Shown piece by piece: positions 24,656-37,013 of a stretch of DNA of 64,000 nt (positions are counted from its first letter, which is position 1; the number at the start of each line of letters is the position of its first letter). Origin of the DNA: Ischnura elegans (Eukaryota > Arthropoda > Insecta > Odonata > Coenagrionidae); contig NC_060251.1 in NCBI RefSeq assembly GCF_921293095.1, positions 100,054,566 through 100,118,565 on the forward strand, written 5' to 3'. The notes under the pieces are model-generated. The model was not told the DNA's origin. It saw only the letters and a program-made list of their open reading frames with translations, and did not search any database. The translations under genes and the position numbers were made by a program.

Positions 24656-24850
24656 AATAGCCTCAGTGGCGGAGAGGTAAAGTTCTCGCCTGTCAAACCG
24701 GAAGTCACGGGTTCGAGTTCCTTCTGGGTATATCACCCCTTTTTAAGGTATGGCTGTCTGTGATCGTTCATTGTTGCTGTTCGTCAGACTTCTCCGATGG
24801 ATGGGACTTCAATGCGCTGATTTCGGGGCGGTGGACGCTAGTAAAAAATA
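24656..24850 (+). mobile_element. tRNA-Asp-like SINE, family D
   Basis: The head reads GTGGCGGAGAGGTAAAGTTC, then CGCCTGTCAAACCGG (an Asp-type GUC anticodon loop) and the B-box GGGTTCGAGTTCC. The acceptor arms do not pair, so it is not a working tRNA gene. The body includes gatgggacttcaatgcg, resembling gatgggacgttaagccg in family C at 61.08 kb, which suggests a shared core domain. Confidence 0.65.
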
Positions 24851-27722
24851 AATGAAAAAACATTTTCTCTAGCATACAGCTGTACAAGAATGTTACACGG
24901 TGAAATATTGATCCATTATAAAAATCACGGATATACATATATATAATGAATCACAAAATGTAAGAAAATCCATCTGCCGCGAGCAAGATCAAGAAAACAT
25001 ACAGTTTAATCAAAGATTCCAGCCGTTTCATCTTGAACCTCATTTGAAAAAGACAAGCAGAGAACGGTAGTTATTGCTATTTCGGAGGGAAGCAAGAACG
25101 AACAGTCCGGATCAAAGGGAGAAAGATGAGATAATTAGGATGACGCTTAGTGAAGATTATCGACTTCTTATCGCGAAAGGAGGTAACAATAGAGATTTTT
25201 GTGCTTACAACGTGAGGATAAGCTCGTGTGATAAGTAAAACTGACTTTAAAATAGCTTCCTTTCTTTCATAGGAGAGTTTTTATATCCTTAAAGTAATAT
25301 ATGAAATAATTTAAGGATGTACAACAAATTCAATTACCTTGATATAAGAACTATACTTTTACAATAGTATATAAGTTAGGTAAATATTCATTAACTAATA
25401 TATATAGAAACTGTATCCCATTTGGGAAATATTTTTCTTATTAGTAATACGAAAAAAGGCCACAAACTGCTGTGCAAGATTCGCGGATTTTAAAACATCT
25501 GCATCCGAACTTATTGTCCAAATGTTCTTCAAATCAACGTTGTACATTGGTTTTTGCAAATCATACCTGGAGTCCATGAATCAATAGATATATTGGAGTA
25601 TTTAATTAACACGGTAAGAGTAATTACGTTTGTTTAAAGCTATACATTCGCAAATACAAAAATTTACCTTATTAAATTGTAGATTTGTTTTTCCCTGCGT
25701 CGAATCTGGAGAAAATAGCTGAGTATGTAAGATATAGACTTAAAATTGCAAAGAAAGATATTTTATAGGGGATGAGATACATAACCAGAAAGAGAGAATT
25801 CAATGACAAAGAGCAAAAGTCAAAATGGAAATTTCAGATCGAGACGCGGGACTAGGGTTTTCAAGAATGGAAATTCTCCCTTTTCCCCAAAGTCATCGAT
25901 CTCAGTCATTACGCCAAAGTAACCATTTGTCACTTTCTGGATGACGTCATTCAATAACACCTGAGGATACGTTGAGCAAATATATTTCATCGGGGTCGAA
26001 TTGACAGCTTAGATTTTTCTCAAAAAGATTTATAGGGAATGAAAGCTTTAATTTCCGTTGTTTTTCTTAAATTGATCGCTTGTGATGAAAAACTTTCGCA
26101 GAGTGATTGTAAATTCTTGAAAATTAGAATCTATATATTATCGTGCGTTCAAAAAAGAATTCTGGTCAATATAAGCATTGTTTTTATACGGTAGAAAATT
26201 TTAATGTGATTATTAACATTATATATTATACTGGAATAAGAGGAAGTTTTTACTCCTCATATTGCTATAATTAATATCAGAAATGTCGAACAAGAGTTGA
26301 AATAATGAGTTTATAGAATGATTTACTGGTATGAGAAATGCATTGATTTATCGATATCAATCGAAATTATGGTTAGAATAATTATATCTCGAAATTCAAA
26401 TGATCTGTTTAATTTGGTTTTATACCAAAGCTAGGTCAGGAAATTAAAGGGATAGGAAAGAAATATCTGCTTTTTTAGCAGATGAGAACGCCAATAGCTA
26501 AGGTCCTTTGCACAATGGTTAAGAAGACGCATCACTCCCTTTCGAAAGGTCGTATATTGTTTCTTTGCTATCGCGACGTATTACAGAATGGAAATTTACG
26601 CTTTTTTTTTTTGAAATTTTAAGGATATCGAGAGAACACCTTTGCCAAAATTTGTTTTCCCTTCAAGTAAAAAAAAACTACATCCTAGCAAACACTGAGG
26701 TAAAGTTTTCAAAATTAAGATCTGGCAAAATAATTACAATTGCTAAAATTCTATTTCGTGAAAATATCATGACTACGCGCATATTATCAACGAGATATGG
26801 GGCACAAAGTAGATCGAAGGGGTGGGAAGAATGCCTCTATTTAAGGTCTGTCGCTAATTAGACTAACTTTGGCAATAGCAGACTGATAAAGTAAAATCGT
26901 CACGATTTCAGTCGTCTCCAGAACGGATAAAGTGCTGTGCATGATCATAATATTTCTCACTGAGAAAGGAGTTAATATTATAATATTTTTCTATTTTCGG
27001 CATACGAAAAAAAATGGCCTTGGAAAGCACTCATATTCTAAGCGCTTCACCGTCCCAATATTCTGAAGATTATATCATTCTTTGAAATCTCAGAATAAAT
27101 TAGGAAACTATTTCAATTGCAATTTATGAAATTAGCGAAATGCGATACCCTGCAGATACAAATTATTCCAAACAACAACGTCAATTTTGGGCATGATTTA
27201 ATTTTTTACATACCTACCTAACTTTCATTCATCTACCTGCCTAGATAACCTACACCCTCAAATACTTTAAAGTTTTTTTGGCCTGATTTAACAGATAATG
27301 CCTTGCCATCCTCTTCAAAAACAGATGTATGTGCACCCAAGGTTAGGGGTATAAGTTTAAGTACTCCCCCTACTGCAACTACCATCAGCACTAATCACAA
27401 TAAAGTATCTCTGGATTCCTCTTCAGAACAATGCATTTTTTACACAGCCGTGCATTTTTTCCGTAGCCACTATCCTCTTAGAGCTTCTGTAGAACCACAC
27501 TGCGCAAGAGGCCTGCCGGATGAAAGAGCTGCTGCCTTCTCTCCGATCCACTCGCTAATTGATCCTGAGTGCCGATCAGTATGCATGGCCGACTTCGCGC
27601 TCAGCCAATGTGTCTATCTTGGAGGCGTGATCACTTTAGATTGCCGAGAGGTGAAAGACACACCGATGAGAGCAGGAGACTTTGCTAAATACGCAACTCA
27701 TACATTTTAAAACTGGTTTCAT
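24851..27722. other. AT-rich sequence, no confident gene
   Basis: Contains a short minus-strand frame (25395-25577) and an open frame at 27303-27710 that is listed separately. A weak tRNA-like segment near 26505-26560 is too decayed to call. Confidence 0.5.
27303..27710 (+). CDS. Unrecognised 135-codon open frame
   Basis: The frame starts MPSSSKTDVCAPKVRG and ends DFAKYATHTF. It is Ser/Thr-rich in the first 40 residues, Cys-containing later, and lies in a patch with higher GC than its surroundings. No domain, signal peptide or membrane segment is visible and I recognise no family. Its length is close to what chance allows in a less AT-rich patch, so it may not be a gene. Confidence 0.2.
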   Translation: MPSSSKTDVCAPKVRGISLSTPPTATTISTNHNKVSLDSSSEQCIFYTAVHFFRSHYPLRASVEPHCARGLPDERAAAFSPIHSLIDPECRSVCMADFALSQCVYLGGVITLDCREVKDTPMRAGDFAKYATHTF

Positions 27723-28226
27723 GGTGAATAAAATGGTAATGGTCACCTTTTTTTAGATATTTATTAAGATAAAACTATTTTAACACAAAATGTAGCTTTT
27801 TAGCGTGATTAGGGAGCCAAGTCATGCATCTCAATAAGTATTTTTAAAATATATAAAATAGCTCTTTCATTCACCAGTAATTGATGGGCAAGTTGAACCA
27901 GTAGATGAGAGTGCGTAAAATTACACTGAATATATGTGTTAAATAGCATGACCTTTTGATAAACATCCAACTAATATTTTTTTAAATTGGATATTGATTT
28001 GGTGGTGAATAAAATAGAAAATCTTCCATTTTCATAAACTATTTATAGAGATGTTCAATTTTAACAAAATGTGTCACTTTTGCGCGTGGATAGTGAGTCA
28101 AATCAGTTACCTATCTCAATACGTAATTTGAAAATGTGTAAAGTATGTATACATTCACCAGTAGATAATGGGCAAGTTCCACCATATAGATCAGGGTGCC
28201 TAAATTACACTGTACACATTGTTCAA
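27723..28226. repeat. Old tandem duplication, about 281-bp offset
   Basis: Unit 1 (27723-27945) and unit 2 (28004-28226) share ggtgaataaaat, a 'ttttaacacaaaatgt'-like block, tctcaataag/tctcaatacg, attcaccagta, gatgggcaagtt/aatgggcaagtt and aaattacactg in the same order. Divergence by eye is about 25-30%, so the duplication is old. Confidence 0.7.
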
Positions 28227-29825
28227 TAAAAAATATTTTATTTATCATTAAGAACAAAATATTATCAGAATCACATGAAGATGTGTATGTGAATACTAGA
28301 TTATTTGCAAAGTAGGTTACGATGTCAACAATAATTTGTACATTTACTTAAGTTTGGATACGCTACATATACAATGCGCAAATTCCGACAAAAATTTACG
28401 TAAAACGGTCTCCATAAAGTAAGAGAATCTTCTGTTCCACCACTGTTATCGATTCATTCTTCGAACCCCATCGGGAACAAAAAACTTCAAGGTTCGGCCG
28501 TACTCAAGTGATCCTTCGAACGCATACTCAGAGATCGGTCGGAAAAGTTCATGGGAAGTCGATACAGAGATCCCACTCCCGGCTTAACTTTCAGCGGAGA
28601 AACTTTGTTTGCCACTTCAAGGCTACTGTGAATGGGTGACAGCGATAGAAGTGGTACGTAGAGGCTTGTGTGTGCTCTTTCGCCAAAGGAAATCCTCCTC
28701 TCCGATAGAATAACTGATTCACTTTGAATTCCATCCACCAATTCCTCTCCTGACAATATTAATGCGGTTCTTGCCGTTCAAAAATACTTCATTTTATATA
28801 CAAATAGAATTTAAAGTCCCCAAAGCTGGTTCAAAGATACGCTACATAAAAAGTGGGTACGATATCTTTAAAGAACTATAAAAAATTACCATAATTCATC
28901 TTTCCTCACTGACTACAACCGATTTGCTAAGTGCCTCTCCAGCAAAGACGTTAATTAAGGCACGTATTTGAATATTTGCATGCCATAAAAAGAGTAAATC
29001 ACTTGCAAGAAATTTATCATAGATATTCCTTTTCAACCTATTTTCTTATATTTTAGCCTAAGTCGACAGGAATTTAAATTAAACTACTAAACAGTCTCAT
29101 TTAAAAATATTATTTTAATGCATAAACAACAATGTTGGAATACGCAGTTTTTTATTTTAGGAAAATAATAAAACCTAACCTTTGCAAAAAATCACTTGAA
29201 AGGCAGCTGATTGTTTACTCCTTTTTGGGTTTGCAACCAGTCTTTAGAGAGGTATCCGTGCTATACCTTGTCCAAAAATACTATTTTATTCGTTTTGAGG
29301 ACGTCAGATTAACAAATGTTTAGGCAATAAATGCTCTCATAAAGTTATAGTATAGAGACACGCTTTACTTCTATAATCTACAAGGAAAGAGAATTTAGTT
29401 TTAAGATTTAACGTGGCAGTGGTGTAGAGCTATTTAATATTTATCATCGAAAAGGAATGTTTTCCGTAAACGACAAACGGCAGATCTCTCAATATTTCTT
29501 TTTTGACGGTGATAATGAAATTACGATGAAAGCGTTGCTATATTTGTGCAAAAGCTGGCACATGAGCCATTGCCTAATTTAATATTTTGAAGGTGTTCCT
29601 TAAAGCTGATGTGTCATGAACCACTCCTTCGGGTATAAATTTCATTTTAAAGGAGAAAGCATCATGTGTTCAACGGCATGAAATAATTTTAGTGGAAAAT
29701 AACACACAACCAAGGTCATAGGAATTACATCGTATTTAATGGTTGGCTCAAAAGATGTACGCTATGCTATCACAAAGAGTTATTTACGACCATAGTTAAA
29801 ATGTTGAATATCTTCTGATAGCAAT
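28227..29825. other. No supported feature
   Basis: A minus-strand frame at 28487-28756 lies in a GC-richer patch but has no recognisable domain. The rest is AT-rich. Confidence 0.5.
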
Positions 29826-29828
29826 TAA

Positions 29829-30283
29829 AGCCTGAATCACACGATCATTTTTTTTTTCGTCGCGAAAGTGATCTCTATCCTGATTAATGCGCAAAATGAT
29901 CGTCGGCGGCAATTGTTTTTCGCGATCGCGATGAGGATTCCTATCGCTATTTTTCATCACTCGTCCGGTCGTTTTTTCCGTCGCTAAAACCGTCACTAAA
30001 ACCCCATATCAGCCAATCGGAATGCATTCCCCTATGGAGCGATTGCAGCGCAACGTTTGACAATTGTGGGAACGACATAAATAAACAAACACGCTATATA
30101 ATTTCTTGATGTGGGTCCTATGACAACGAGCTCTGATATTGGAAAGGATGCGAAAAGCGACGGCGGGAGTGACCGTGTGATTCAGAAAAATGATCACTAG
30201 AGCGATTGCTTTTCGCGACGGGAAAAGTGATCTCGATAGTGATTACTTTCGCGACGAAAAAAAATGATCGTGTGATTCAGGCT
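29829..30283. mobile_element. 455-bp MITE with long TIRs and TAA duplication
   Basis: Both ends read AGCCTGAATCACACGATCAT, then a T run (10 on the left, 8 on the right) and CGTCGCGAAAG. Beyond that the arms stay related to about 50 bp. TAA at 29826-29828 and 30284-30286 flanks the element, fitting the 3-bp TWA duplication of PIF/Harbinger elements; that class is an inference from TSD length. A second, inner copy of the terminal motif gtgtgattcag lies at 30175-30185. There is no coding capacity. Confidence 0.8.
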
Positions 30284-30286
30284 TAA

Positions 30287-33130
30287 GTCAACCAAGTCCA
30301 ACCGCAAATGAAATATTTTTAACGTTACGATTTTTATCTTGCCAACAATCAGCATTTTTGTCATTTGTAATGCAATAAATTTCGTTTTAGCTTGATGATC
30401 CAACGGGTGAAAGGACTTCATCACTGAATAAGATTCCCAAAGTTTGCTTTTCTACGATACAGTCAATGTTCAATGCCCACATAGCCCTGAAAATGATTAT
30501 AGGAATAATAATCCATACTCTTTTGCACTCAGAAGGATATTTACCCTTTTTAACCCAGAGCTGCTTAAGGGAGAAATGAAATTTCAAGATATTTCCTTCT
30601 GAAAAGATGAAAATTTTGCACTCAATCATAATTATCGAGGCTGATATATATTTCGTCCTCAAAATTTACAACACAAAATAATACGTAGTTAAGATATTTC
30701 CTAAATAGAGCTGAAAATGTGTACATTTTTGATGTTGCTTTGAAGCAACATTGGGTTATAGTTGGTTAAAGGAAGATAAAGCATGTCCGTTTTATGGAAT
30801 TTTTAACCGTGTGTGCTTGGCACCTTTCATCAAGACCAAAATTGAATCTGAATTGCTTTTCTCACCGTTGGTTCTCATCCGATATTTTCCTCAAAGTAGA
30901 AATTGAATTTTTCGTATATCCTTTTTAGACCCCTTTAGACTTTAGAATTAAAATTACACATTTTGAAATGCGATAGGCACATTGATGCATTGACGTAAGC
31001 TGATATGAGTGGTAATTAAATGAATTCGATTTTTGATTTGACTTATCTCTTTTCACAGAAGACAGCAGAATAAGGCCTTTAAAGCGTGGAGTAAAAAATA
31101 TTTACGATTATAAAAATATATTCAGGCTTCTCTATGTAAGCTTATGAGAAATAAGCTTGAATCGCATGCACGCACTTGGCTCCGCGAGTAATATACAACC
31201 AGAAATAAGCACAGTGTGTTGCCTACACATGAGGATGCTGAATGAGATGAAGGGACCATAATTACTGAAAAACAATCAGTTCTAACTAAATTGTAGGAGT
31301 TTATTTTTTAGCGGTGGAATTCCTCATTACAGTAGTTTAAACCCTATTATGATATTTCATGAAGCTGATTTGAATGAAAAATGACTTTTTTGTGGTTTTT
31401 GAAATTGTTTAAAAATGCGCATTTTGCTATGAGCATTATAATGTGCATGATGCAATGGCAGTTGAAACTTGTTGGATTTTAAAATGTTTTTAAGTCACAA
31501 CCTTTTGATGTCACTGCTACGATAATTTTCAAATTTATTCTTTCTCTTAATATCAGCAATGAAACAATGCCCTTCCAGATTCATTGTGTTCACAGAAATC
31601 TTGTCCTGCGTTGAACATTTCACCCTATCATTAATTTTCGTAACCTACCACTCCAGAATGCCAAATTACTCATACATGCTCGCTAATATTATTTTCATGC
31701 TTTTTTATACCTACACAAAAATCCGTTTACAAGGTTTCGCTTTTAGTTAATACATTTATGTAAATGCAATTAGGATATTGCTATAAAATAAAAATATGAA
31801 ATACAAGCCCTTTTCTCCTAATAATTTTTCAACCGAATCAAGAAAAAAATCATGATTAGATTCTTAGTATTATTATAATATATATCAAATGTAAAAATTT
31901 ACTTTCGTAAGTAATATGTAAATAACTTTTACAGCTTTAAAATCTACTAATCAAAAAATTTGACAATGAAAAAAGGGTATTCTTAAATGATTATATGGAA
32001 TGGATCTAATAAAAATATATCATTGAATAAAAAAATGAATTTATCAAAATGATTTTATCACTGAATGAAAAGAATTTTCATTCAATGATAAAATCTATCA
32101 AAAAAAAGGTCAAGGTAAAAAAGCATTTATTTAATTCAGCATATTCGTAAATTTATTGTTGTTAGTGACAATGTATTACAATAAGTGTTGAAAAAAACGC
32201 TGCGATGTTCCAAGTCAGTGATAATCTATCTTACTCTAAATATCTTTATAGAAATTCTAAGCATTTGATAGGAAAAACGAAGGCTTTGCAGTGCATGGGA
32301 TATAGCGAAGTCTTTTAAGGAATGAAGATACCTTTAAAAAGAACGCAAGCTTCGATATCGCTAAATAATATCGTTCTCACTATCATGAATCTTTTTTACA
32401 ATTAATTGCATACGGAAAATATTTGAAAATTCCGCGAAATATTCATCCGGAAAATTTAATAAAAGTACTAATTTCATGTCTTGTAGTTATGTAGCTTAAA
32501 GTCAGTTTTAAGTCATTCTTTTAATGATTATTGATCAGCTATTTACATTCAATGGGTTAATCCCAATTTTTAACATAGGAAAATAAATGGCTGTAAATTA
32601 TTGTGAAAAAGCGGTATTGCTCTATTTATTTGCTCATTTATTAAAACTTGGGAAACTTAGCTATACTATTTATACTGTTCCAATTATTGAAACAAATATA
32701 TTCATAAATTTAAATTTAAGTTAAAAAGAGAATTAAATTATGCTCAAGCTCTTAGAAACACCCTTATGATTAGTCCAAAATTTGTAAAAGATACGTAAAT
32801 GTCTAGGTCACCGTGACGAGATATTCATCAGGTCGATCACCTTCAAGCATTTTATGGTAGAGAGTGCCACTTGTTACATCCATGTTACACATTTTATCCC
32901 TTTTATTTCACTCTGTTTACCCATCATTCCATTTTTAGCTTTCAGGCCCTTCGTTTCTCTTCAGTCTCAAAACACGACAGCGCACTTCAAAGATCTATCT
33001 CAAAGGCAAAATTATCAACGAATGGGATTTTTCCACCGAGTCACATGAGCGCAAAAGGGTGATGCGTGAAGTAGCATAGTCTCCTAGATGGAAATACAAA
33101 GCAACATGAAGGAAAAAATGATCAAAGCGT
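30287..33130. other. AT-rich sequence with one tight hairpin
   Basis: No gene was recognised. A short hairpin at 32051-32095 is listed separately. Confidence 0.55.
32051..32095. repeat. Perfectly tight inverted repeat, 21-bp arms, 3-base loop
   Basis: gattttatcactgaatgaaa and its reverse complement face each other across GAA, with one mismatch in 21 bases. The loop is too small for a typical pre-miRNA; cruciform-prone DNA is the simplest reading. Confidence 0.7.
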
Positions 33131-33141
33131 AATCTAAGCCT

Positions 33142-33581
33142 TATCATCATCATCACTGGTCAACAATCCTAGGATTGGTTTGACGCAGCTCTCCACTCTA
33201 TTCTCCTATCAGCTAATCTTTTCACACCTACGTATTTCTTCTCTTTCACATCTCTCTTTACTTGTTCCATATATTTTGTTCGAGGTCTTCCTTTTCCATT
33301 CTTGCCTTCCACTTGTCCTTCGACGATTGTCTTCATCAGGCCATCATGTCTCAAGATGTGGCCTACAAGGTTGTTCCATCTTCTTATTAAGGTTTTCATG
33401 AGGCTTCTCTTCTCTCCTACTCTTCTTAGGACTTCCTTGTTACTAACTCGGTCGATTCATTTGATTTTCATAATTATTCTGTAGCACCACATTTCGAAGG
33501 CCTCTATCCTTGCTTTCACTGCTGCGGTCTTTGCCCATGCCTCACTTCCGTATAGGAGCATACTCCAGATGTAGGTTCTTA
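33142..33581 (-). mobile_element. 5'-truncated RTE-like LINE insertion, copy 2, with 11-bp TSD
   Basis: The borders are exact: aatctaagcct stands at 33131-33141 and again at 33582-33592. Between them, on the minus strand, lies about 440 bp of the same LINE as at 1.35 kb, starting at the AGAACCTACATCTGGAG position and ending with the palindrome CAATCCTAGGATTG (33164-33177) and a TGATGATGATGATA tail. The identical TSD and short length show a recent, target-primed, 5'-truncated insertion. Confidence 0.92.
33169..33579 (-). pseudogene. LINE reverse-transcriptase C-terminal fragment (copy 2)
   Basis: The frame encodes the EAFEMWCYR block, then MKIK, a TGA in place of the Trp codon of copy 1 (near 33459), then VGEKRSLMKTLIRRWNNLVG and on to WRAASNQS. 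It lacks everything upstream of the SMLL.GSEAW block. Apart from the nonsense change it is very close to copy 1. The plus-strand open frames over the same DNA are antisense shadows. Confidence 0.85.
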
Positions 33582-33592
33582 AATCTAAGCCT

Positions 33593-35236
33593 ACAACAAT
33601 GAAATCAAAGACGCGGAGATATGTTTTTATTTCATAGCAGCAATTATTTTTCGTAATATTGCAAACGTTTCATTGAGAAGTCTCGGTCAAATTTCGGCAA
33701 TAATTCTTCCCCTCTGATTTGATTATATTAGACTTTAAATCTTGGAATGCATATTTCGAACTGCAAACAATAATCACTAAACATTTTTCTGAGATCAGCC
33801 TCACTTCTTTCTTTTTTAAATATGGGTTAGTTCGCGACTGAGAATTGGTGGTAAACTTTAGTAATTATGGCGTTTAATACTCGAAATATATAGTATCAAG
33901 CACATGATTTATTAATATGCGCGCGATCTATTAATTGACTATTTTCTTTCCAACTGGTTAGCTGCGGAATAAAATTAATCCAGATATAAATTAATCCTTA
34001 AAGCAACATAAAGAAGTTAAATATGATTTCATGATTTCCCGGCGAATAGCCTGAGGATGAGCCACGAGTCGGAGCTTTAAACGTTGGCCGTTACAGATAA
34101 ATTGACCCTGTGGGAATCCTGAGATGAGTTTACCGATAAAGAAGTGACATTTAGAAAATCAACCAACAATAATTATTTATCAAGGGAAAATTTATGAAAA
34201 AAATACAAAATTAATCTACGATAAGTAAACTAATTGCACACCCAAAATTATACCAATTCATATTCATGCATTGACTTTCTTCGGCATAACCGTTGAGAAA
34301 TTAGAACAAAGGGATTTTAGACCCTCTGCTTCGACACTAAATTTAAGTCCAATCATTACAGGGAGAGAAAAATTATGTTTCATCTGTCGGGTCAACAAGC
34401 TTTCCCTTTAAATGCACTCCAATAACCGTCTCAGCTAAAGAAAGCGTTCGTTAAGGTGCCACATTACGCAGTAGAGTGGATTCTACTTCCAGCCTTTGCA
34501 CACAATCTATCCCCCTCGTTCCTTCATTTCGTTCACTGGCTTCACAAAGCAAATAATTATCCAAAAAATTAAAGTTATTTGAGTTGTCCTGGAACTTTAT
34601 AAGCCAGACTATTTTATTATATAACCGAGTCTTGGCAATGGCAGCAGAATAGAAAAAAAATGTCTCTATGATATAAATGTGCAAATTTGTTCTTTACCCT
34701 ACAATTACCTCATTGTGAGCTGATCTTTCTGCCTATAAATTTCCTGCCTTCACAACTTTTGAATGAAAGACGTGCGTTACTTCATGACCAACTAAAATAA
34801 TCGGAGTACCTATATTCAGACTGACAATTGTATTTCATTACAGACTGAGGAGAGAGTTTCATGCAGCTCATGATATTGATATCGAAAATAGTTTTTTCCC
34901 AAATGTACATTTTTTACGAAAAATAATAAACGGATTCTCAAAGCGTACAGAATTTTTTTAATCACCAAATGAAAAAAAACCACTGTAATAATTGAGATTT
35001 AGTTACTTGTTATAAAAATTTATTTCTTTCATAATTTGCTTAGCGTTTTCTATTTTCTTAACAAAAATGGGAGGAGAAGAAATCAAATTATATTAAGGCA
35101 TAAAATAAAATTGTCATCAGAAGGATTGCAAATGTGGATGGTAGGTATACGACTTCAAAGTCTTAAAATAGAAACGGGCATTTTCTTCCTGTCAAAGAGC
35201 AATCATTTGATCAAAGAGAGACATACGGGTGTACGC
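33593..35236. other. AT-rich sequence, nothing recognised
   Basis: Only short open frames and AT-rich DNA between the LINE insertion and the foldback-containing region. Confidence 0.55.
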
Positions 35237-35260
35237 CGCGTGGTGTATCGGAATCGCCCC

Positions 35261-35295
35261 GACGTTTCGTGAGCGACTGCTGGTCACTTCTTCAA
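35261..35295 (-). ncRNA. Hammerhead-like motif 1
   Basis: On the minus strand: core-like TTGAAGAA (35295-35288), stem GTGA/TCAC with an 11-base loop, GAAAC (35268-35264), then the self-complementary ACGT step and C. The layout copies that of minimal hammerhead ribozymes (CUGANGA, stem II, GAAA, tiny stem III, NUH). The first core base is T in place of C, and one extra base lies before stem II. Activity is unproven. Confidence 0.35.
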
Positions 35296-35555
35296 TAGTG
35301 GATCCTGAGGGGACCCATTCCATACACAAACTACTTAATCCATGGTAGAGTATAGGGAGGACGTAAACGACAGCAGAGGCAATTTACGCAAGAAGGTAAG
35401 GGTGGAGAGAAACTCGTCGTCTGTGGTAGCGTCCTCTTTATGATAGGCTCCCATGGTACATAGATCAACGTCCCACCTGACGGATGGGGTGCTTTATGTG
35501 CCTTCCACTAAATACGTTATCAGAGGTTGTGTACCCTTTGAAAAATCTCTTCCTC

Positions 35556-35645
35556 TGCCGCCGGGATTTGAACCTGGACCAACTGGATGAAGGCAACTCT
35601 CTTTTCACAACAGACCTGGCGCCCCTACTTGATCCAGTCCTGATA
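35556..35645 (-). mobile_element. tRNA-derived SINE-like head
   Basis: The minus strand has GGATCAAGTAGGGGCGCC upstream and a B-box GGTTCAAATCCC at 35574-35563 followed by GGCGGCAGAGG. No paired acceptor arms. Body limits are not visible. Confidence 0.45.
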
Positions 35646-35660
35646 ATCCGCGAGCCATAC

Positions 35661-36257
35661 AGATTAAAGAAAAAAATAAAATCACAGTCCTGAGAGTGAG
35701 GCATAAGATATTCAGCACTTAATCTCGTGACAAGCGGTCAATGGCTTCCCAGCCAGCTCCATGGCGAGCGAAGGCATCCTTTGAAAGCCATACGAAGTCC
35801 CGGCCACATCCCTCTTAGGCGCACTCATGCATTCTATTTGATCCGAAGCGTAACAAACAAGGGCCAACTTATGACGAAGGGAATCTCTTTACAAAGCCGA
35901 CCTGATCCAAACTCGCCACATCTAAATTTAACCTCTGTTTTCGTTGATCGCCACAAAACCACCGCTGACATAGTTAATCCCGAGATAATCCACAAAAAGA
36001 CCAAAAGCATCTTGGAGAACTTTCGCGATAACATATACTAGTAATATTTATGGCGGGATGTTATTTTTTATTAAATTGACAATTGACTAACACTTTTTTG
36101 TCCATTTTTATTTCACGTTCCTTTGCTTATCATTAACCCATTATCAAGCCTACAATGTAAAAATTGTATTACAGCTTGTTAAGTGCTACGGAATACTAAT
36201 CCCTTGCTCTTTCCCTGGGCCATCTCGTATTTGTGGATTTTGTTTGGGGGTGCTCGA
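35661..36257. other. No supported feature
   Basis: Open frames at 35727-36041 and on the opposite strand at 35834-36034 overlap each other and are not recognised. Confidence 0.5.
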
Positions 36258-36340
36258 TGGCTTCATCCGGGATTTGAATCCACGACTGTTCGATCATAAG
36301 CCTAGCGTTCTACTCGATCGGCTACCTCACTAACCTTAGT
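36258..36340 (-). mobile_element. tRNA-derived SINE-like head
   Basis: Minus strand: GTGAGGTAGCCGATCGAGTA as A-box region, then GTGGATTCAAATCCCGG as B-box (36281-36266). Between them lies a tRNA-like anticodon-arm spacer. It is too degenerate to be a gene. Confidence 0.5.
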
Positions 36341-36479
36341 GTAATTCATGCAATTGTAAAGTTAAAGCGGCAAAGTACAATTATTCCTAAAAAGAGACTT
36401 TTTATTGCTATAAGGAGAGAAATATATTATTCCTTGAGTCATTCAAAGTCTTAAGCTTTAATCGAGGAAGGTTACTCAT

Positions 36480-36631
36480 GGAATTTTCACCGGGCCAGGT
36501 TCTCCATCACGGCCGACGCTTCGATGCGGGAGTCGTGTATCGTTTGCGTCCATGTGATACCCTGATGACGATGGATAACTCGTACATCGAAACGTAGGCC
36601 ATGATGGAGAACCTGACAGGGTAAAAATTCC
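36480..36631. repeat. Foldback repeat, 47-bp arms, with hammerhead-like motif 2
   Basis: Arms at 36480-36526 and 36585-36631 are reverse complements with about five to seven mismatches in 47; both contain caggttctccatca and ttcgatg. The 58-bp centre runs into a hammerhead-like layout on the plus strand: CTGATGAC (36562-36569), stem GATG/CATC, GAAAC (36589-36593), ACGT and A. Confidence 0.75.
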
Positions 36632-37013
36632 GAGTATCCTTTCACAATTCTATACGCCAGGAAAACCTGCGATTATTCTACCTTCAGCTTTAGTATCTCT
36701 CCCCCAGTTAATGAAATCAATGAAAAGACAGGATCATCTCTAATCATCTCAGGAAATTTCAGTTACTTCATTTAAAAATAAATGCGTAGAAACATATCAC
36801 GCTATTTTTATCTTTCAATTGCGTTTTTTTATCAAAGCGATTTCTTATTCAATTGGAAATTAAAAAGGCTCCAAACATTCATTATTTGTAAACTATTCTC
36901 TGTGAAATTAAAAGTGAGCCACGAAATGTAGGTAATAGCAAAGAAAATTTTCAAAATAATAAATATTTATCAGGTCTTATTTAATAATTGCTGACCATAT
37001 CAGCAAAGACATG
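36632..37013. other. AT-rich sequence, nothing recognised
   Basis: Short AT-rich spacer between two foldback repeats; no feature seen. Confidence 0.55.

Noticed and set aside
24656..24730. Possible tRNA-Asp gene
   Set aside because: The anticodon loop and B-box are good, but the acceptor arms do not pair and a SINE body follows.
26505..26560. tRNA-like stretch (tggttaagaagacgcatcac)
   Set aside because: The B-box is missing and no second copy was found.
33180..33484. Plus-strand open frames of 73 and 60 codons
   Set aside because: Antisense shadows of LINE copy 2.
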